DNA of 64,000 bases, taken from the NCBI GenBank assembly GCA_027492275.1, contig JAPUFC010000093.1:32001-96000 (forward strand), given 5' to 3'. The first letter of the stretch is position 1. Each line of letters begins with the position of its first letter. Positions 45,361 through 55,741 of this stretch are shown here, one piece after another. The translations under genes and the position numbers were made by a program. The notes under the pieces were generated by a model. That model was not told where the DNA came from, made no database searches, and saw only the letters and a program-made list of their open reading frames with translations. The stretch comes from Mesorhizobium sp. GTDB lineage: Bacteria; Pseudomonadota; Alphaproteobacteria; Rhizobiales; Rhizobiaceae.

Positions 45361-46533
45361 ATGCGCGAAGCCGTGATCGTCGACGCCGCCCGCACCCCGA
45401 TCGGCCGTTTCCGGGGTTCGCTCGCCAGGGTGCGCGCGGATCATCTCGGATCGGTCGTCCTTGAGGCCATCCGCCGGCGCAACGGCCTCGCTGCGGACGG
45501 GATCGACGACGTCATCTTCGGCTGCGTCACGCAGATCGGCGAGCAGAGCGCCAACATCGCCCGCACGGCGGCGCTGTCCGCCGGTTGGCCGGACACCGTG
45601 CCCGGCCTCACCATCGACCGCAAATGCGGCTCCTCGGAGGTCGCCGTCCACATGGCGGTCGGCCAGATCGCGGCGGGCGCCGCCGACATCGTCTTCGCCG
45701 GCGGCGCGGAGAACATGAGCCGCGTTCCGATGGGCTCGAACCGCGATATCCATGGCGAGCCCTTCGGCTTCCACGTGCTGGACCGTTTCGAGATGACCTC
45801 GCAGGGCGAATCCGCCGAGCGCATCGCCGACAAATGGGGTTTTTCGCGCGACGCGCTCGACGACTACGCCATCGAGAGCCACCGCCGCGCCGCCGCCGCC
45901 GCCGATGCCGGGCGCTTCGACGACGAGATCGTGCCTGTCGATGTCGCGCGGCAGCAGGAGCCCGGCGACGAGGCGGCCAAGCTCGTCTTCGGGAAGGACG
46001 AGACGATCCGCCGCGAAACCTCGCGCGAAAAACTCGGCACGCTGAAGACCAGCTTCCGCCCCGACGGCAAGGTGACGGCCGGCAACGCCTCGCAGATCTC
46101 GGACGGGGCCGCCGCGCTGCTCCTGATGGCGGAGGAGACGGCCCGCGACCTCGGCCTGAAGCCGCGCGCCCGCATCCGCGCCATGACGACGGTGGGCTCC
46201 GACCCGACGCTGATGCTCACCGGTCCCGTCGAGGCCTCGCGCCGCGTCCTGCGCCGGGCCGGGCTCACGCTGGCCGACATCGACCTCTACGAGATCAACG
46301 AGGCCTTCGCGCCGGTGCCGCTGATGTGGCTGAAGGAGCTCGGCGGCTCGATGGACAGGCTCAACGTCAACGGCGGCGCCATCGCGCTCGGCCATCCGCT
46401 CGGCGCCAGCGGCGCGCGGCTGATGACGACGCTGCTGAACGAGCTGGAGCGGCGCGACGCGCGGTTCGGGCTTCAGAGCATGTGCTGCGCCGGCGGTCTC
46501 GGAACCGCCACCATCGTCGAGCGGCTCGGCTGA
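45361..46533 (+). CDS. acetyl-CoA acetyltransferase / 3-ketoacyl-CoA thiolase
   Basis: 390 residues, full catalytic set: nucleophilic cysteine in [16 protein letters not shown] (near residue 88), [26 protein letters not shown] with the histidine, and the second cysteine in SMCCAGGLG. It cleaves a 3-ketoacyl-CoA with CoA to acetyl-CoA and a shortened acyl-CoA. ATG 45361 has GGAAG upstream. Within the A-box 5 unit it completes ligase - hydratase - thiolase; the needed dehydrogenases are in other units of the cluster. Confidence 0.95.
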   Translation: MREAVIVDAARTPIGRFRGSLARVRADHLGSVVLEAIRRRNGLAADGIDDVIFGCVTQIGEQSANIARTAALSAGWPDTVPGLTIDRKCGSSEVAVHMAVGQIAAGAADIVFAGGAENMSRVPMGSNRDIHGEPFGFHVLDRFEMTSQGESAERIADKWGFSRDALDDYAIESHRRAAAAADAGRFDDEIVPVDVARQQEPGDEAAKLVFGKDETIRRETSREKLGTLKTSFRPDGKVTAGNASQISDGAAALLLMAEETARDLGLKPRARIRAMTTVGSDPTLMLTGPVEASRRVLRRAGLTLADIDLYEINEAFAPVPLMWLKELGGSMDRLNVNGGAIALGHPLGASGARLMTTLLNELERRDARFGLQSMCCAGGLGTATIVERLG

Positions 46534-46556
46534 ACGGCGCGGGAAGGGAGAGAGCG

Positions 46557-47558
<1,002 letters not shown>

Positions 47559-47621
47559 GCCGCAAGGCGGTTTCAGGAAGCGAGCGGCGGCTTTCGCCCG
47601 GAATTGCCTCGGCCGACGGCC

Positions 47622-48506
47622 TCAGCCGGTCGCGACGCGGCCGGCCTGCACGGCGAACTGCTTCAGGTCGTCGACGATCTCCTCGACGCGCTCCTGCCGG
47701 TACTGGCCGGAGAACATGGTCGCCGTGACGGCCATGATCGGCCGGCCGTCCCGGTCGAAGATGGGCACGGCCATGGAGACGGTTCCCATGGCGAAGTTCT
47801 CGCGGTCCATGGCGTAGCCCTTCTCGCGCGTTTCCTTCGCCTGCGCGAGGAAGTCGTCGAAACTCAGCGGCCGATCCCAGCGGATTTCGTTGAAGCGGCG
47901 CTTGAGAACCGTCTTCGGCTCGTCGCTGAAGGCGGCGAAGACGCGGCCCGTCGCGCCCATCAGGATCGGCAGGCGCTGGCCGACCTGCATCTGGATGCGC
48001 ATGGCGTTGCGCGTCAGCGCGCTGAGGATCAGCACCTTGCGCTCTTCCGATACCGGCTGCCACAGCGTCACCGTGACGCCGTGCTCATGCGCGATCCGCT
48101 CCATGGCCGGCCGCAGCGAGCCGATGTCGCCGCCCAGCGCCGTCGCGCCCTTGGCGATCTCCATGATGCCGAGGCTGAGCGAATAGGTCTTGCTGACGGC
48201 GTCAAAGTGGACGAAGTCCTCCATCGCCAGCGTGCGCAGGATGTTGAAGCTGGTGGAGGTGTTGAGCTTGGTGTCCTTGGCGATGCGCGAGACGCCGACG
48301 GGCACCCGCGACTCCGCGAGATAGCGCAGGATCTTGATGGCCCCGGCTACCGCGCCGACCACCTTTCCCGGGGCGGAATCGTCGCCATTGCCGCGCCTGT
48401 CCTGCCGCTGGCCCGGCTCGGCCGCCGCCTTGCGGCGCGGCGCCGCCGTCTTCGCGGCGTTTGCCGGCGCAACGTCTTCCATTTCGGACTTTTGGGTCCT
48501 TGCCAT
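47622..48506 (-). CDS. IclR-family transcriptional regulator (candidate A-box regulator)
   Basis: 294 residues, with an unusual basic, Ala/Pro-rich N-terminal extension of about 45 residues (AAPRRKAAAEPGQRQDRRGN). The winged helix has VSRIAKDTKLNTSTSFNILRTLAMEDF and the effector domain reads VGQRLPILMGATGRVFAAFS and GTVSMAVPIFDRDGRPIMAVT. IclR proteins often bind palindromes such as the GGAAAT/ATTTCC type and can activate from upstream of -35, which fits the A-box. A left A-box half-site lies 68 bp upstream of the start. The link is inferred. It converges with AKR-2. Confidence 0.92.
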   Translation of the reverse strand: MARTQKSEMEDVAPANAAKTAAPRRKAAAEPGQRQDRRGNGDDSAPGKVVGAVAGAIKILRYLAESRVPVGVSRIAKDTKLNTSTSFNILRTLAMEDFVHFDAVSKTYSLSLGIMEIAKGATALGGDIGSLRPAMERIAHEHGVTVTLWQPVSEERKVLILSALTRNAMRIQMQVGQRLPILMGATGRVFAAFSDEPKTVLKRRFNEIRWDRPLSFDDFLAQAKETREKGYAMDRENFAMGTVSMAVPIFDRDGRPIMAVTATMFSGQYRQERVEEIVDDLKQFAVQAGRVATG

Positions 48507-48573
48507 CGATCATTCCATTCGCTGTCTAAGGTGCGCGGGATTCGCGCGTTTCCTTATCACACATCCATTCGGC

Positions 48574-48594
48574 ATGGAGAATATCGCATGGAAT
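48574..48594 (-). promoter_or_regulatory. A-box half-site upstream of the IclR gene
   Basis: ATGGAGAAT-ATC matches the left half and spacer perfectly, but the right half (GCATGGAAT) does not. GAATGGA occurs twice more in the same leader on the minus strand. It is a weak candidate for autoregulation. Confidence 0.35.
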
Positions 48595-48660
48595 TTTGTG
48601 CGCCGCCTGGAAAGCGGTTGGAAGCGGGTTGTCGCCCGGCTGCAACGCCCGCGCCGACAG

Positions 48661-49404
48661 TCAGCGGGTGCCGGTGGTGAAGCCGCCGTCGCAGATGAAC
48701 TCCGCTCCGGTCGAATAGGCGCTCTCCTCGCAGGCGAGGAACAGCACGAGTTTCGCGACATCCGCCGCCGTGCCGGGGCGGTTGACGAGCTGGTTCCGGG
48801 TGAACGCCGCCATGCCGGGATCGTCGTAGCGGTCGCGGATCATGTCGGTCGCCACCAGTCCGGGATGCACGGAATTGACCCTGATCCCGTATTCGGCGAA
48901 CTCGATCGCGGCCACCTTGGTCATGCCGCGCACGCCGAACTTGCTGCCGACATAGGCGACATGCCCGGCCGCCGCCTTGAAGCCGGCGGTGGACGAGATG
49001 TTGACGATCGAGCCTCCGGTCGTCTTCATCAGCCGCACCGCCGCCTTCATGCCGAGGAAGACGCCGCGCTGGTTGACCGCGAAGACGCGGTCGAATTCCT
49101 CCACGCTGCAATCCTCGATGCGGCTTCGGCGCAGGATACCGGCATTGTTGACCAGCACGTCGAGCCGGCCGAAAGCCGCCTGCGTGGCGTCGACCGCCGC
49201 GTTCCACGAGGCCTCGTCGGTCACGTCGAGCGCCACGAAGCGCGCGCGCTCGCCGAGGTCCCGCGCCAGCGCCTCGCCATCCTCGGCCAGCACGTCGCCG
49301 ATGACGACGCGCGCGCCCTCGCGCACGAAGAGTCTGGCCTCCTCCGCGCCCTGTCCGCGCGCGCCGCCGCTGATCAGCGCCACCTTTCCGTCGAGCCGTC
49401 CCAT
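48661..49404 (-). CDS. SDR-family oxidoreductase (1)
   Basis: 247 residues, classical SDR. The NAD(P) loop is ISGGARGQGAEEARLF (TGxxxGxG variant with serine), NNAGIL, the catalytic serine in NISSTAGFKAA and the Tyr/Lys in AYVGSKFGVRGM, ending EFICDGGFTTG. It is likely an NAD-dependent alcohol dehydrogenase or ketone reductase. It is the third gene of the aldehyde dehydrogenase - hydrolase - SDR unit (16 bp after the hydrolase). Confidence 0.92.
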   Translation of the reverse strand: MGRLDGKVALISGGARGQGAEEARLFVREGARVVIGDVLAEDGEALARDLGERARFVALDVTDEASWNAAVDATQAAFGRLDVLVNNAGILRRSRIEDCSVEEFDRVFAVNQRGVFLGMKAAVRLMKTTGGSIVNISSTAGFKAAAGHVAYVGSKFGVRGMTKVAAIEFAEYGIRVNSVHPGLVATDMIRDRYDDPGMAAFTRNQLVNRPGTAADVAKLVLFLACEESAYSTGAEFICDGGFTTGTR

Positions 49405-49420
49405 TCCGTCCTCCCGGTTT

Positions 49421-50359
49421 TCAGATCGTTAGTTCGGCGCGCAGGAAAGCGGCCATGGAAGCGATCGCCCGGCGTCCCGTGGGGGTGGCCATGCCGGCCG
49501 TGGCGAAACCGTGCATCTGGCCGGGATAGTGCTCGTGGACGAGCCGCACGCGCGCGGCGGCGAGCCGCGCGGCATAGGCGAGCCCCTCGTCGCACAGCGG
49601 GTCGATGCCGGCCGTGACGAGGTGGCAGGGGGCGACGCCATCCAGCCTGGCCGCCGTCAGCGGCGACGCCCGCCAATCGCGGGGATCGTGGTTCCCGCCC
49701 AGATAGTGCGCGCGGAACCAGCGCATGGTCGCTCCGTTCACGGCCAGCCCCTCCATGTCCAGCCCGTGCGAGGGCTGGCCGAGCGACAGGTCGAGGACCG
49801 GATAGGTGAGGAGCTGGGCGCGGATCGCGGGCAGCGCGCCGTCCCGCGACAGCAGCGCCATCACCGCCGTGAAATTCCCGCCCGCGCTATCGCCGCCGAC
49901 CGCGAGCCGGTCCGCGTCGAGATCCAGGACGCCGGCCTGCGCGTGCACGAAGCGCAGCGCCGCCATCGCGTCCTCCAGTCCAGCCGGATAGCGGTGTTCG
50001 GGCGCCAGCCGATAGTCCACCGCCGCGACCGCCACGCCGGCCTCCATGGCGAGCGCGCGGCAGAACGCGTCATGCGTGTCGAGATCGCCGACGACGAAGC
50101 CGCCGCCGTGGCAGAAGACGAGACAGGGCAGGGCCCCGTCCGTCGCGATGGGGCGGTAGAGGCGGAGGGTCAGCGCTCCCGCCGGACCGTCGAAGGCAAG
50201 GTCGCGCACGACGCCGACCGGCCGCTTCGGCACGGCCGCCCTGGCGCGCAAGTCGACCAGCAGCGCCCGCGCCGCCTGCGGCGTCAGGCTCTCGAAGCGC
50301 GGCAGCCGCGCCGCGCGCAGGGCGGCGAACGTCGCCGCCGCGTCCTCGTCGAACGTCAT
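49421..50359 (-). CDS. alpha/beta hydrolase (hormone-sensitive-lipase family esterase)
   Basis: 312 residues. The oxyanion motif FCHGGGFVVGD and nucleophile elbow GGDSAGGNF are diagnostic of the HSL family; the acid and histidine lie in TAGIDPLCDEG and YPGQMHGFAT. It should hydrolyse esters, possibly the esters or lactones formed by the Baeyer-Villiger monooxygenase at 58771. The ATG at 50359 lies 29 bp after the aldehyde dehydrogenase stop. Confidence 0.92.
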   Translation of the reverse strand: MTFDEDAAATFAALRAARLPRFESLTPQAARALLVDLRARAAVPKRPVGVVRDLAFDGPAGALTLRLYRPIATDGALPCLVFCHGGGFVVGDLDTHDAFCRALAMEAGVAVAAVDYRLAPEHRYPAGLEDAMAALRFVHAQAGVLDLDADRLAVGGDSAGGNFTAVMALLSRDGALPAIRAQLLTYPVLDLSLGQPSHGLDMEGLAVNGATMRWFRAHYLGGNHDPRDWRASPLTAARLDGVAPCHLVTAGIDPLCDEGLAYAARLAAARVRLVHEHYPGQMHGFATAGMATPTGRRAIASMAAFLRAELTI

Positions 50360-50388
50360 GCCGGTCCTCCCCGGTCGGCCCGTCGCGC

Positions 50389-51888
50389 TCAGGCCGTCTT
50401 GATCCACACCGCCTTGGTGTTGAGGTAGGCGTCCAGGGATTCGCGCCCGGATTCGCGGCCGTAACCGCTCATCTTGTAGCCGCCGAAGGGAACGGCCGGG
50501 TCTGTCGGGCCGTAGCAGTTGACCCACACCGTGCCCGCCTGGATCGAGCGGGCGAGGCTGTGCGCCTTGCCGACGTCGCGCGTCCACACGCCGCTGCCCA
50601 GCCCGAACATCGTGTCGTTGGCGCGGCGCACCAGATCGTCCATGTCCTCGAACGGTATCGCCACCACCACCGGTCCGAAAATCTCCTCCCGCGCGATCCT
50701 CATGTTTTCATCGACATTGGTGAACACCGTCGGCGGCACGTAGAAGCCGTCGGCGTAAGCGCCCTCCGTGAGACGGCTCCCGCCCGAGATCGCGGTCGCG
50801 CCTTCCGCGACGCCGCTCTCCAGATAGCCGCTCACGCGCTGCAACTGGGTGTTCGACACCAGCGGCCCGAGCTGCGTCTGCGGATCGAGCCCGTAGCCGA
50901 CCTTGAGGCTCCTGCCGTATTCGGCGACCCGGTGGACGAACTCCTCGTAGATTTTCTTCTCCACGAACAGCCGCGTGCCGGCCATGCAGATCTGGCCTGA
51001 ATTGCCGAACACGCCCATGCCGGCGCCCGGCACCGCCGCGTCGAGGTCGGCGTCGGCGAAGACGATGTCGGGCGACTTGCCGCCGAGCTCCATCGTCAGC
51101 CGCTTCAGATTGCCGGCCGACGCCTGGATGATCTTCTGCCCGGTCGCCGTCGAGCCGGTGAAAGAGATCTTGTTGACGCCGCCATGCGTCGTCAGCGCCG
51201 CGCCCGCCGTGTGCCCGTAGCCGGTGACGATGTTGACGACGCCGGCCGGGAAACCTGCCTCCACGATCAGCTCGCCGAGCCGCAGCGCCGACAGCGGCGA
51301 TTCCTCGGAGGGCTTCAGCACCGTGGTGCAGCCCGTCGCCAGCGCCGTGGCGAGCTTCCAGATCGCCGAGGTGACTGGGCCGTTCCACGGAATGATCGCG
51401 CCGACGACGCCCACCGGCTCCTTCAGCGTGTAGGAGACGAACTCGCCGCCGAGCATGGAATTGTCGGTGGTCTCGCCATGGATCATCGTCGCCGCGCCGG
51501 CATAGTAGCGCAGCAGACCGAGCGCGCGGCGCTTGCGCGGCACGACGAAGGAGATGGGCGCGCCCATGTCCAGCACGTCGAGCTCGGCCAGCTCCTGCCA
51601 GTGCCTGTCCACCAGCTCGGCGAGCTTGAGCAGCAGCTCCTGCCGCTCATAGGGCTTCACCTTCCGCCACGGTCCGTCGAAGGCGCGCCGCGACGATGCC
51701 ACGGCGCGGTCGATGTCCTCCGCGCCGCCTTCCGCCACATGCGCGAGCACCTTGCCCGTGCCGGGATCGATGGTGGCGAAGGTCTGGCCCGACGCCGCCT
51801 CCACCCACTGATTGTCGATCAGCAGGCGTTTCGGCCTGCCGTCGAGATAGGGGTGGCGCGCAGCCTGGGACTGGATGGCGATGGTCAT
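50389..51888 (-). CDS. NAD(P)-dependent aldehyde dehydrogenase
   Basis: 499 residues, normal length. IIPWNGPVTSAIWKLATALA, VNIVTGYGHTAGAAL, TMELGGKSPDIVFADAD (catalytic Glu) and GNSGQICMAGTRLFVEK (catalytic Cys) are in place, and the C-terminal EIFGPVVVAIPFED and PFGGYKMSGYGRESG are conserved. It oxidises an aldehyde to the acid that a ligase can activate. ATG 51888 has GGAGG; upstream frame to 51963 is not needed. First gene of a three-gene unit; A-box 6 lies about 80 bp upstream. Confidence 0.94.
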   Translation of the reverse strand: MTIAIQSQAARHPYLDGRPKRLLIDNQWVEAASGQTFATIDPGTGKVLAHVAEGGAEDIDRAVASSRRAFDGPWRKVKPYERQELLLKLAELVDRHWQELAELDVLDMGAPISFVVPRKRRALGLLRYYAGAATMIHGETTDNSMLGGEFVSYTLKEPVGVVGAIIPWNGPVTSAIWKLATALATGCTTVLKPSEESPLSALRLGELIVEAGFPAGVVNIVTGYGHTAGAALTTHGGVNKISFTGSTATGQKIIQASAGNLKRLTMELGGKSPDIVFADADLDAAVPGAGMGVFGNSGQICMAGTRLFVEKKIYEEFVHRVAEYGRSLKVGYGLDPQTQLGPLVSNTQLQRVSGYLESGVAEGATAISGGSRLTEGAYADGFYVPPTVFTNVDENMRIAREEIFGPVVVAIPFEDMDDLVRRANDTMFGLGSGVWTRDVGKAHSLARSIQAGTVWVNCYGPTDPAVPFGGYKMSGYGRESGRESLDAYLNTKAVWIKTA

Positions 51889-51961
51889 GGTGTCCTCCGC
51901 TCCGGACCTGCGGCAATCGCAGGTCCCTGAACCGGGCATCCGCTCCTCCACCCGGTCGTTC

Positions 51962-51997
51962 ATTCTACATGCAGACTATCATTCTATCATCAGAATG
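51962..51997. promoter_or_regulatory. A-box 6 region (compound half-sites)
   Basis: The divergent region has ATTCTACAT (51962-51970), ATGCAGACT-ATC-ATTCTATCA (51969-51989) and CAGAATGC (51991-51998). The halves overlap, so several register choices are possible. TATAGG at 51999 may be the -10 for the SDR at 52029, in which case the site overlaps the -35. This differs from the A-box/promoter spacing seen elsewhere. Confidence 0.5.
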
Positions 51998-52028
51998 CTA
52001 TAGGAAATCGCATCGGGAGGAGGCCGGC

Positions 52029-52763
52029 ATGCGATTGAATGGCAAGGTGGCGCTGGTCACGGGCGGCGCGTCCGGCATCGGCCTGGCGGCCGTGCGGCGC
52101 TTCGAGGCGGAAGGCGCGAGCGTGGTCGCCGCCGACATCCGGCCGGATGGGCCGGCGCGCACGCCGACGCTGCTTCCCGTCACGCTCGACGTCGCCGACG
52201 AGCAGGGCTGGATATCGGCCGTCGCGGCGGCGGAAGCGGAATTCGGCCGGCTCGACATCCTCGTCAACAATGCCGGCATCGGCGTGCCCGGTCCGATCGT
52301 CGATCTCAGCCTCGCCGACTGGCGCAGGGTCATGGCGGTCAACCTGGACGGCGTCTTCCTCGGCATCAAGTATGCCGTGCCGGCGATGAGGCGGGCGGGC
52401 GGCGGCGCGATCGTCAACGTCTCCTCCATGCTCGGTCACGTCGCGGTGGCGGGCGCCGCCGCCTATTGCGCCTCCAAGGGCGGGGTCGCCCTGCTGACCA
52501 AGGCCGCCGCGCTGGAATTGGCGGCCGACGGCGGCAATATCCGCGTCAACTCCGTCCATCCCGGCTATGTCGAGACGCCCCTGCTGCAAGGCAGCCTCGA
52601 CAGAAATCCGGCGCGGCGGGAAAAGATCACCGCCCAGACGCCCATCGGCCATCTCGGCCGTGTCGACGACGTGGCCTCGGCCATCCTCTACCTTGCCTCG
52701 GACGAAGCCGCCTTCGTCACCGGCGCGGGGCTGGTGGTCGACGGAGGCTACACGGCGCAGTAG
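52029..52763 (+). CDS. SDR-family oxidoreductase (2)
   Basis: 244 residues. VTGGASGIGLAAVRRF, NNAGIGVPGP, NVSSMLGHVAVAGAAAYCASKGG (Ser, Tyr, Lys; quoted in part as family motifs) and GAGLVVDGGYTAQ. Related to 3-alpha/20-beta-hydroxysteroid and cyclic alcohol dehydrogenases, so it may oxidise an alcohol to the ketone used by the BVMO. It is alone on the plus strand, divergent from the aldehyde dehydrogenase unit, and convergent with the SnoaL-like gene. Confidence 0.92.
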   Translation: MRLNGKVALVTGGASGIGLAAVRRFEAEGASVVAADIRPDGPARTPTLLPVTLDVADEQGWISAVAAAEAEFGRLDILVNNAGIGVPGPIVDLSLADWRRVMAVNLDGVFLGIKYAVPAMRRAGGGAIVNVSSMLGHVAVAGAAAYCASKGGVALLTKAAALELAADGGNIRVNSVHPGYVETPLLQGSLDRNPARREKITAQTPIGHLGRVDDVASAILYLASDEAAFVTGAGLVVDGGYTAQ

Positions 52764-52770
52764 CAGTCTT

Positions 52771-53253
52771 CTAACGCGCGGGCGGCGGCGCGATGCCCTC
52801 GGGCAGCGTGTAGCCCGGCCGCACCGAGATGCGCCGCGAGAAGCGCCAGAGCCCGTCCGCGTCCTTCACGAAATCGGCGTGATACCGACCGGCGAACGGG
52901 AACTCGTTTCCCGACGGCCTGGCGTGCACGACGATGAAGTCCCACCAGGCCTTCGCCCGGCCGCCATCCACGTCGATCACCGGCGCGGCGCTGAAATGCA
53001 CCACGCCGCCGCTTTCCATCATGCGCCGCTCGACGCCCTCGATCGCCGCGACGATCGCGTCCCGCCCGACGATCTTGGAAATCTCATGCCCGCCCGGCAG
53101 ATGATGGCCGGGGATCGACCAGAACTCGGCGTCCGGGGTGAACAGGTCGCTCCACTCCGCGAAGCGCAGGCTGTCCATGAGCTGCGAATAGAGGATGATG
53201 ACGCGCCTGATCTTCTCGATCTCGACCAGCGTGTCCGGCGTGATCTCAGCCAT
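52771..53253 (-). CDS. SnoaL-like (NTF2-fold) protein
   Basis: 160 residues, nuclear-transport-factor-2 fold: helix start EIEKIRRVIILYSQLMDSLRF, FTPDAEF, GRDAIVAAIEG, VVHFSAAPVIDVDG and GRYHADFVKDADGLWRFSRR. Such proteins are small hydrolases, isomerases or hydroxylase subunits, often in polycyclic or aromatic metabolism; the catalytic role here is not readable. Its start overlaps the end of the livF-like gene by eight bases, so it is the last gene of the Liv operon. Confidence 0.85.
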   Translation of the reverse strand: MAEITPDTLVEIEKIRRVIILYSQLMDSLRFAEWSDLFTPDAEFWSIPGHHLPGGHEISKIVGRDAIVAAIEGVERRMMESGGVVHFSAAPVIDVDGGRAKAWWDFIVVHARPSGNEFPFAGRYHADFVKDADGLWRFSRRISVRPGYTLPEGIAPPPAR

Positions 53254-53980
53254 TGGCGGCCTTTCGCCTTGGCGTTTCGCCGAAGAAGTAGTGCGACAGC
53301 AGGGCGGGGTCGCGCAGCGTGGCGGGCGCTCCCGAGAAGACGACGCGCCCCATCGCCATGATGATCACGCGGTCGGCGACGCCGAGCGCGAACTCGACGT
53401 TCTGCTCGACCATCAGGATGCCGATGCCGGCCTGCCGGTTGAGCCGCCTGATCTCCTCGCCGATCCGCTTCACCACCACGGGCGCCAGCCCGATCGATGG
53501 TTCGTCCATCATCAGCATCTTCGGCTTCGACATCAGCCCGCGGATGATCGCCACGATCTGCTGCTGCCCGCCCGACAGCGCGCCGGCATTGATGCCCATG
53601 CGCTCGCCCACCTCGGGGAAGAATTTCGCCCATTCGGCGATGTCCCTCCCGATGCCGGCCGTGTCGGAGCGGGTGAAGGCGCCGAGCTCGAGGTTCTCGC
53701 GCACGCTCATCGAGGTGAACAGCCGGCGGCCCTGCGGCACCAGCGTCACGCCGGCGTCGACCACCTGCCGGGGCGATTTGCCGCCGAAGTCCCGGCCGTC
53801 GATGGACAGAATGCCTTCGGACGGCGCGTTGAGCCCGGCTATGGTGTTCAGCACCGTGCTCTTGCCCGCGCCGTTGGGGCCGATCAGCACGACGATCTCG
53901 TCCAGCCCCGCCTTCAGCGTCGCGCCGCGCAGCGCGTGCACATGGCCGAAGCGGACGTGGAGTTCACTGGTTTCCAGCAA
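53246..53980 (-). CDS. livF: branched-chain-type ABC transporter ATPase, LivF
   Basis: 244 residues. Walker A LIGPNGAGKSTVLNTI, LVPQGRRLFTSMSV (the LivF Q-loop), signature GALSGGQQQIVAIIRGL and Walker B MLMMDEPSIGLAP. It works with LivG, LivH, LivM and the binding protein at 56623 to import an amino acid or, in such catabolic clusters, an organic acid. It overlaps the LivG gene by 17 bases. Confidence 0.94.
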   Translation of the reverse strand: MLETSELHVRFGHVHALRGATLKAGLDEIVVLIGPNGAGKSTVLNTIAGLNAPSEGILSIDGRDFGGKSPRQVVDAGVTLVPQGRRLFTSMSVRENLELGAFTRSDTAGIGRDIAEWAKFFPEVGERMGINAGALSGGQQQIVAIIRGLMSKPKMLMMDEPSIGLAPVVVKRIGEEIRRLNRQAGIGILMVEQNVEFALGVADRVIIMAMGRVVFSGAPATLRDPALLSHYFFGETPRRKAANG

Positions 53981-54698
53981 CGACGTCGCTCCCGAAATAG
54001 GCCGCCCGCACGTCGGATCGCGACAGGATTTCGTCGCTCAGCCCCTCGCCGAGGATCTCGCCCGACGCGAAGACGGTGACGCGGTCGCACAGCGGCAGAA
54101 GCAGGCTCATGTCGTGCTCGACCATCACCGCGCCGATGCCCTCGTCGCGCAGGGTCAGCAGCATGTCCGTCACCTGCGCCGCGATCACGCGGTTGAGGCC
54201 AGCGAAGGGCTCGTCGAGCAGCAGCAGCCTGGGTTTCAGCACCAGCGCCAGCACCATGCCGAGCATGCGGCACTGGCCCCAGGACAGGTCGCCGGCCATC
54301 TGGCCGAGCGTGTGGTGCGGCAGCCCGGCGCGATCCATCGCCTGCACCAGCGCCGCCTCGCCGAGGTCCGGCGCACCGTGCTGGATCAGCGCGAATTTCA
54401 GGTTCTCGCGCACCGTCAGGCCGGGAAAGACCATCTTTTCCTGGAAGGTTCGCACCAGCCCGCGCTTGGCGCGCCTGCCGGGGGCGAGCGTGGTGATGTC
54501 GCTTCCGTCCCAGAACACGCGGCCCGCCGTCGGCTTCAGGAAGCCGGTGACGACGTTGAAGAAGGTGGTCTTGCCCGAGCCGTTCGGTCCGATCAGCCCG
54601 ACGATCTCGCCCGGCTCGATGGCGAAGTCGACGGGGCCGAGCGCGCGCACCCCGCCGAAATGCTTGGTCAGTCTCTCGGTTCGCAGCAGCTTGCTCAT
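53964..54698 (-). CDS. livG: branched-chain-type ABC transporter ATPase, LivG
   Basis: 244 residues. Walker A LIGPNGSGKTTFFNVVTGF, VRTFQEKMVFPGLTV, signature region LSWGQCRMLGMVLAL (the usual SGGQ reads SWGQ, as in some relatives) and Walker B LLLLDEPFAGLN, switch histidine MVEHDMS. The ATG at 54698 overlaps livM by four bases. Second ATPase of the heterodimer with LivF. Confidence 0.92.
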   Translation of the reverse strand: MSKLLRTERLTKHFGGVRALGPVDFAIEPGEIVGLIGPNGSGKTTFFNVVTGFLKPTAGRVFWDGSDITTLAPGRRAKRGLVRTFQEKMVFPGLTVRENLKFALIQHGAPDLGEAALVQAMDRAGLPHHTLGQMAGDLSWGQCRMLGMVLALVLKPRLLLLDEPFAGLNRVIAAQVTDMLLTLRDEGIGAVMVEHDMSLLLPLCDRVTVFASGEILGEGLSDEILSRSDVRAAYFGSDVVAGNQ

Positions 54699-55741
54699 GC
54701 CTTGTTCGGCAGGTCGCTGACCTGCGCCTGTCCCTTGTCCGCCGCTTCGGTCCCTGCGTTCGGCTTGGCGCGCGGCGCGACGAGGTTCTGGATGATGCTG
54801 AGGATGCCGTTCGGCGCGACCAGGATCATCACGATCAGCACGACGCCGAAGCCGATCAGGTTCCACACCGGCGGCAGGCCGAGGAACTCCGACAGGAAGA
54901 AATAGAGGAAGGCGCCGACGGCGGGTCCAAGCAGATAGGTCTTGCCGCCCAGGAGCACGATCATCAGGAAGATGATCGACGCCTGCGCGGTGAACAGGTT
55001 GGGTTCGATGAAGCGCACCTGGTAGAGGTAGAGGTGTCCCGCCAGCCCCGCCACCGCGCCCGATATGGCGAAGGCGTAGATGCGGTTCAGCGTGACGTTG
55101 ACGCCGAGCGAAGCGGCCAGCGGCGCGTTCTCGCGCATGCCGCGCAGCGTCGTGCCCCAGCGGCTGCGCATGATGAGGAGCAGCACGAGCAGCACCGCCG
55201 TGCCGATCAGCACGATCAGCGTGAAATATTCGCCCCGGTTCGCCAGCCGCAGGCCTAGCAGCACCTGCTTTCCCGGTTGCGCGGAAATCCCTTCCTGTCC
55301 GCCCGTCAGCCACTCGATGCGTCTCTGGACCACGGCGATCACCTCGCCGATGGCGAAGGTCAGGATGACGAAATAATGTCCCTGCGTCCTCAGGCTGGGC
55401 AGCGCCACCAGCGCGCCGGAGACGAGGCCGACGAGGACCGCGACGGGCATCGCCGCCAGAAAGCTCAGGCCGAAGAACTTCGCCGTGATCGCGCCGGCAT
55501 ATCCGCCGAGGCCGAAGACCGCCGCATGCGCCATGGAGAGCTGACCGCTCTGCCCCCACAGGAAGCCGAGCCCGGAGCCGGCGATGGCGAAGATAACCGC
55601 CGAGGTGGCGAGGCTGACCACATGGTTGGTCGGGCCGGCATAGGGCAGCAGCGCCAGCGCCACGCCCAGCGCCAGCACGCCGAGATAGGGCAGCGCGCTC
55701 CGCCCGCCCTTTGCCGGAACGGAGGGGGCGGAGGCGCTCAA
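54695..55741 (-). CDS. livM: branched-chain-type ABC transporter permease, LivM
   Basis: 348 residues, about ten membrane helices, with the LivM signature GQLSMAHAAVFGLGGYAGAI and the EAA-like RSRWGTTLRGMRENAPLAASLGVNV region (given in part). A TTG at 55741 that overlaps the livH stop (TTGA) is the only plausible start giving LSASAPSVPAKGG before the first helix. The open frame further upstream overlaps livH and is not used. Confidence 0.9.
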   Translation of the reverse strand: MSASAPSVPAKGGRSALPYLGVLALGVALALLPYAGPTNHVVSLATSAVIFAIAGSGLGFLWGQSGQLSMAHAAVFGLGGYAGAITAKFFGLSFLAAMPVAVLVGLVSGALVALPSLRTQGHYFVILTFAIGEVIAVVQRRIEWLTGGQEGISAQPGKQVLLGLRLANRGEYFTLIVLIGTAVLLVLLLIMRSRWGTTLRGMRENAPLAASLGVNVTLNRIYAFAISGAVAGLAGHLYLYQVRFIEPNLFTAQASIIFLMIVLLGGKTYLLGPAVGAFLYFFLSEFLGLPPVWNLIGFGVVLIVMILVAPNGILSIIQNLVAPRAKPNAGTEAADKGQAQVSDLPNKA

